Virus record (IMG/VR): IMGVR_UViG_3300032770_001059
Location: 1 to 48,393 of that record
Origin: a virus
Length of the DNA: 48,393 nt
Strand: one strand, 5' to 3'
The notes under the pieces were generated by a model, which saw nothing but the letters and a program-made list of their open reading frames with translations, was not told where the DNA came from and did not search any database. The position numbers and the translations under genes were made by a program. Every line of letters begins with the position of its first letter. The first letter of the stretch is position 1. Of the stretch, positions 47,095-48,393 are shown in pieces.

Positions 47095-48393
47095 CTAACC
47101 TTCGGCCACTTGTGCAGCGGGTTTCACGTTGGGCATTCGAATGACGCGAGCCTTACGTCCCTTTGGCGGCTTGGGCGTATGCATCTGCTCAAAATCTACC
47201 ATCGCTGCCCGCGTGAGCCTATCCTGCCGCCTGCTGTCCCAGGGTAGGTAATGGCGTTCCGTGATCTTCACACTGGAGTGCCCCAGGAGCAGCGAAACTT
47301 CCTCAAGCGCGGCTCCAGCCTGCAGCTTCTCCACTGCAAAGGTGTCGCGAAGCATGTGGAGATGACACCGTAGCGGCTTATTCTCGCGCTTCAGTTTTGC
47401 CGCGCGAAAGACCTTCATCAATGTGCGCCTCCAGCCTTTGCATGCGGTCTGCGGTTCCCCGTTGCCCGTCCAGAAGAAATAACCTTCACTCATGGCAGGG
47501 ACGGCAAGCACGGCTTGGGCGACATCAGTCGGGATCGCAACGTAGACGTGTCTGCCGTTCTTCGTACGCCGGAGTTGCACTGTCCAAATGCCATGAGAAT
47601 TCTGTTTTAGGTGCTCGCGCGGGAATCGGACGCAATCGATGATCGCGAGCCCGGTCCAGCGCATGAAGAGCAACAGAGCACGAATCCGGTCAGCGCGGCA
47701 CTTGAAGTCACGCCCACCTTGCCACTCGTGCGAGACGTAGGTCGCATCGAGCACTTTTGCAAACTCGTCCGGCCGGAACGCATTGGTGGGGACTGAACGT
47801 TCCAGACTCGGTTCCAAGAGCTCGGCGGGATTATCGGAGATCCACCGCCGGCGCTCACAATAGCGAAAGAAGCTGCGCAGACGTGACGCCTTGCGGTTGC
47901 TGGTCGCCCCGTTGTTTCCCCAACTGTTGCGAAACTTCGTGACCTGGTCCAGATCGAGTTCGGACAGACGCAACAGACCCTGCTCTTTACACCACTGGAG
48001 CAGTTGTCGCTCCAGTAGCGTGACTTCCTGCTTGACAGTTTCGTATGCGCGATTTGTGCCGTACTTCGACTGCATGTAATCGGCGACCGCTTCCACAACT
48101 GTCTTTTGTGTTTCCAGTTCTTCGGCCGCAGCCTTGTTCGCGAGCTCAAATAGAGGTTTGTTGGTCGGGTCGTGCTTCGCGAACCTGCGCAGCAATTCCT
48201 TGCGAGCGCGCTCCCAACTTGTGGTGCCCGTGGATTCGCGCATGCGTGTGCCGTCGGGCGCGGTGCCCGCGATGTACTTCATGCAGTTGCAGCGGCGGTT
48301 CTCAGTGCGATCAGTTTCGCCGTGCTCGGAGTAGTGTTTGCAGTCGGTGCTATGGCGAGTGAAGATGTACAGCCCTTGGGGTCGGCGGGACAT
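47095..48393 (-). CDS. Tyrosine-type integrase
   Basis: 432 residues; the ATG coincides with the end of the window, so it may be complete or clipped. The N-terminus has a Cys/His cluster (CKHY, CNCMKY) followed by a phage-type core-binding domain (about 100-190). Catalytic residues of the C-terminal domain are visible: K278 (RRTKNGRHV), H346 and R349 in HMLRDTF, H372 in LLGHSS and nucleophile Y382 in ERHYLPW. The first conserved Arg, expected in the TGLR-type motif, is Ala (TGLAIID, A250). The protein would integrate and excise the phage. No attP or core repeat could be identified in the window. If Arg I is truly missing, activity may be altered. Confidence 0.88.
   Translation of the reverse strand: MSRRPQGLYIFTRHSTDCKHYSEHGETDRTENRRCNCMKYIAGTAPDGTRMRESTGTTSWERARKELLRRFAKHDPTNKPLFELANKAAAEELETQKTVVEAVADYMQSKYGTNRAYETVKQEVTLLERQLLQWCKEQGLLRLSELDLDQVTKFRNSWGNNGATSNRKASRLRSFFRYCERRRWISDNPAELLEPSLERSVPTNAFRPDEFAKVLDATYVSHEWQGGRDFKCRADRIRALLLFMRWTGLAIIDCVRFPREHLKQNSHGIWTVQLRRTKNGRHVYVAIPTDVAQAVLAVPAMSEGYFFWTGNGEPQTACKGWRRTLMKVFRAAKLKRENKPLRCHLHMLRDTFAVEKLQAGAALEEVSLLLGHSSVKITERHYLPWDSRRQDRLTRAAMVDFEQMHTPKPPKGRKARVIRMPNVKPAAQVAEG

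Noticed and set aside
46757-47098. A 113-codon + strand frame overlapping the 63-aa gene
   Set aside because: Composition is noise-like, it runs through the terminator hairpin, and the 63-aa frame has the more protein-like product.
1-48393. CRISPR arrays, tRNA or rRNA genes
   Set aside because: No regularly spaced repeat-spacer pattern, cloverleaf-like sequence or ribosomal sequence was noticed by eye; weak tRNAs would need a dedicated search.

Overview
The window is almost entirely a tailed bacteriophage genome, most likely a temperate phage or prophage with a short-tailed (podovirus-like) virion, from a GC-rich bacterium. The basis is an integrase at the right end, a DnaB-type replication module, a lysis and packaging module, an SU10-like major capsid protein, tail adaptor and nozzle-like proteins without a tape-measure gene, and a 10.9-kb gene for a giant polyvalent protein of the kind packaged in virions. 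Acidobacteriota would be a plausible host from the style of the integrase, initiator and tail-fibre proteins, but that is an impression I could not test. The window begins on an ATG (HNH protein, + strand) and ends on the start codon of the integrase (- strand), so either gene could be clipped.

Layout. 1-846: HNH nuclease gene on +, then a short non-coding stretch with a possible gene remnant. 1024-26762 (-): one long late operon, read right to left: scaffold, major capsid protein, two zinc-ribbon proteins, glycosyltransferase, tail adaptor, tail fibre, a second paralogous tail adaptor, a large nozzle-like protein, a fibronectin-III protein, small virion proteins, the 3647-aa polyvalent protein and a last small protein. 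Most genes overlap by ATGA/TAATG or are spaced for translational coupling. 27021-28223 (+): an AT-richer cargo gene that interrupts the structural region. 28310-36957 (-): lysis genes, small terminase, terminase ATPase, five small genes, terminase nuclease, portal. 37309-38971 (+): a second cargo pair, an exported caspase/CHAT-like protein and a membrane protein. 39086-42493 (-): replication genes (zinc-ribbon protein, initiator with iteron-like repeats, DnaB, Gp37/Gp68). 42712-44952 (+): early genes (Sak4-like ATPase, small HTH, DUF1064 nuclease-like, HTH). 45008-46657 (-): a regulator joining an IS630-type DNA-binding region to a TPR-like solenoid. 46810-47001 (+): small protein. 47095-48393 (-): tyrosine integrase.

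How it works together. The intergenic regions at 42494-42711 and 46658-46809 both carry a TTTGTGACA motif just upstream of a -35 box and look like the control points of the early and lysogeny genes; the HTH-TPR protein is the best repressor or sensor candidate. DnaB, the initiator and the Sak4-like ATPase replicate and recombine the genome, probably starting at repeats inside the initiator gene. The terminase, unusually split into two genes 1.9 kb apart, packages DNA through the portal into an SU10-like capsid. The polyvalent protein (J domain, DdrB/ParB-like domain, N6-methylase, strawberry-notch helicase) would be injected with the DNA to protect or process it.

The strongest unexpected signals are: (1) a 124-codon gene overprinted in the +1 frame inside the disordered linker of the polyvalent gene, (2) the split terminase with a terminator between its halves, (3) the transposase-HTH/TPR regulator, whose layout recalls HTH-TPR peptide-sensing regulators such as AimR, (4) the exported CHAT-like protein with a membrane partner, and (5) 11-bp iterons inside the initiator gene.
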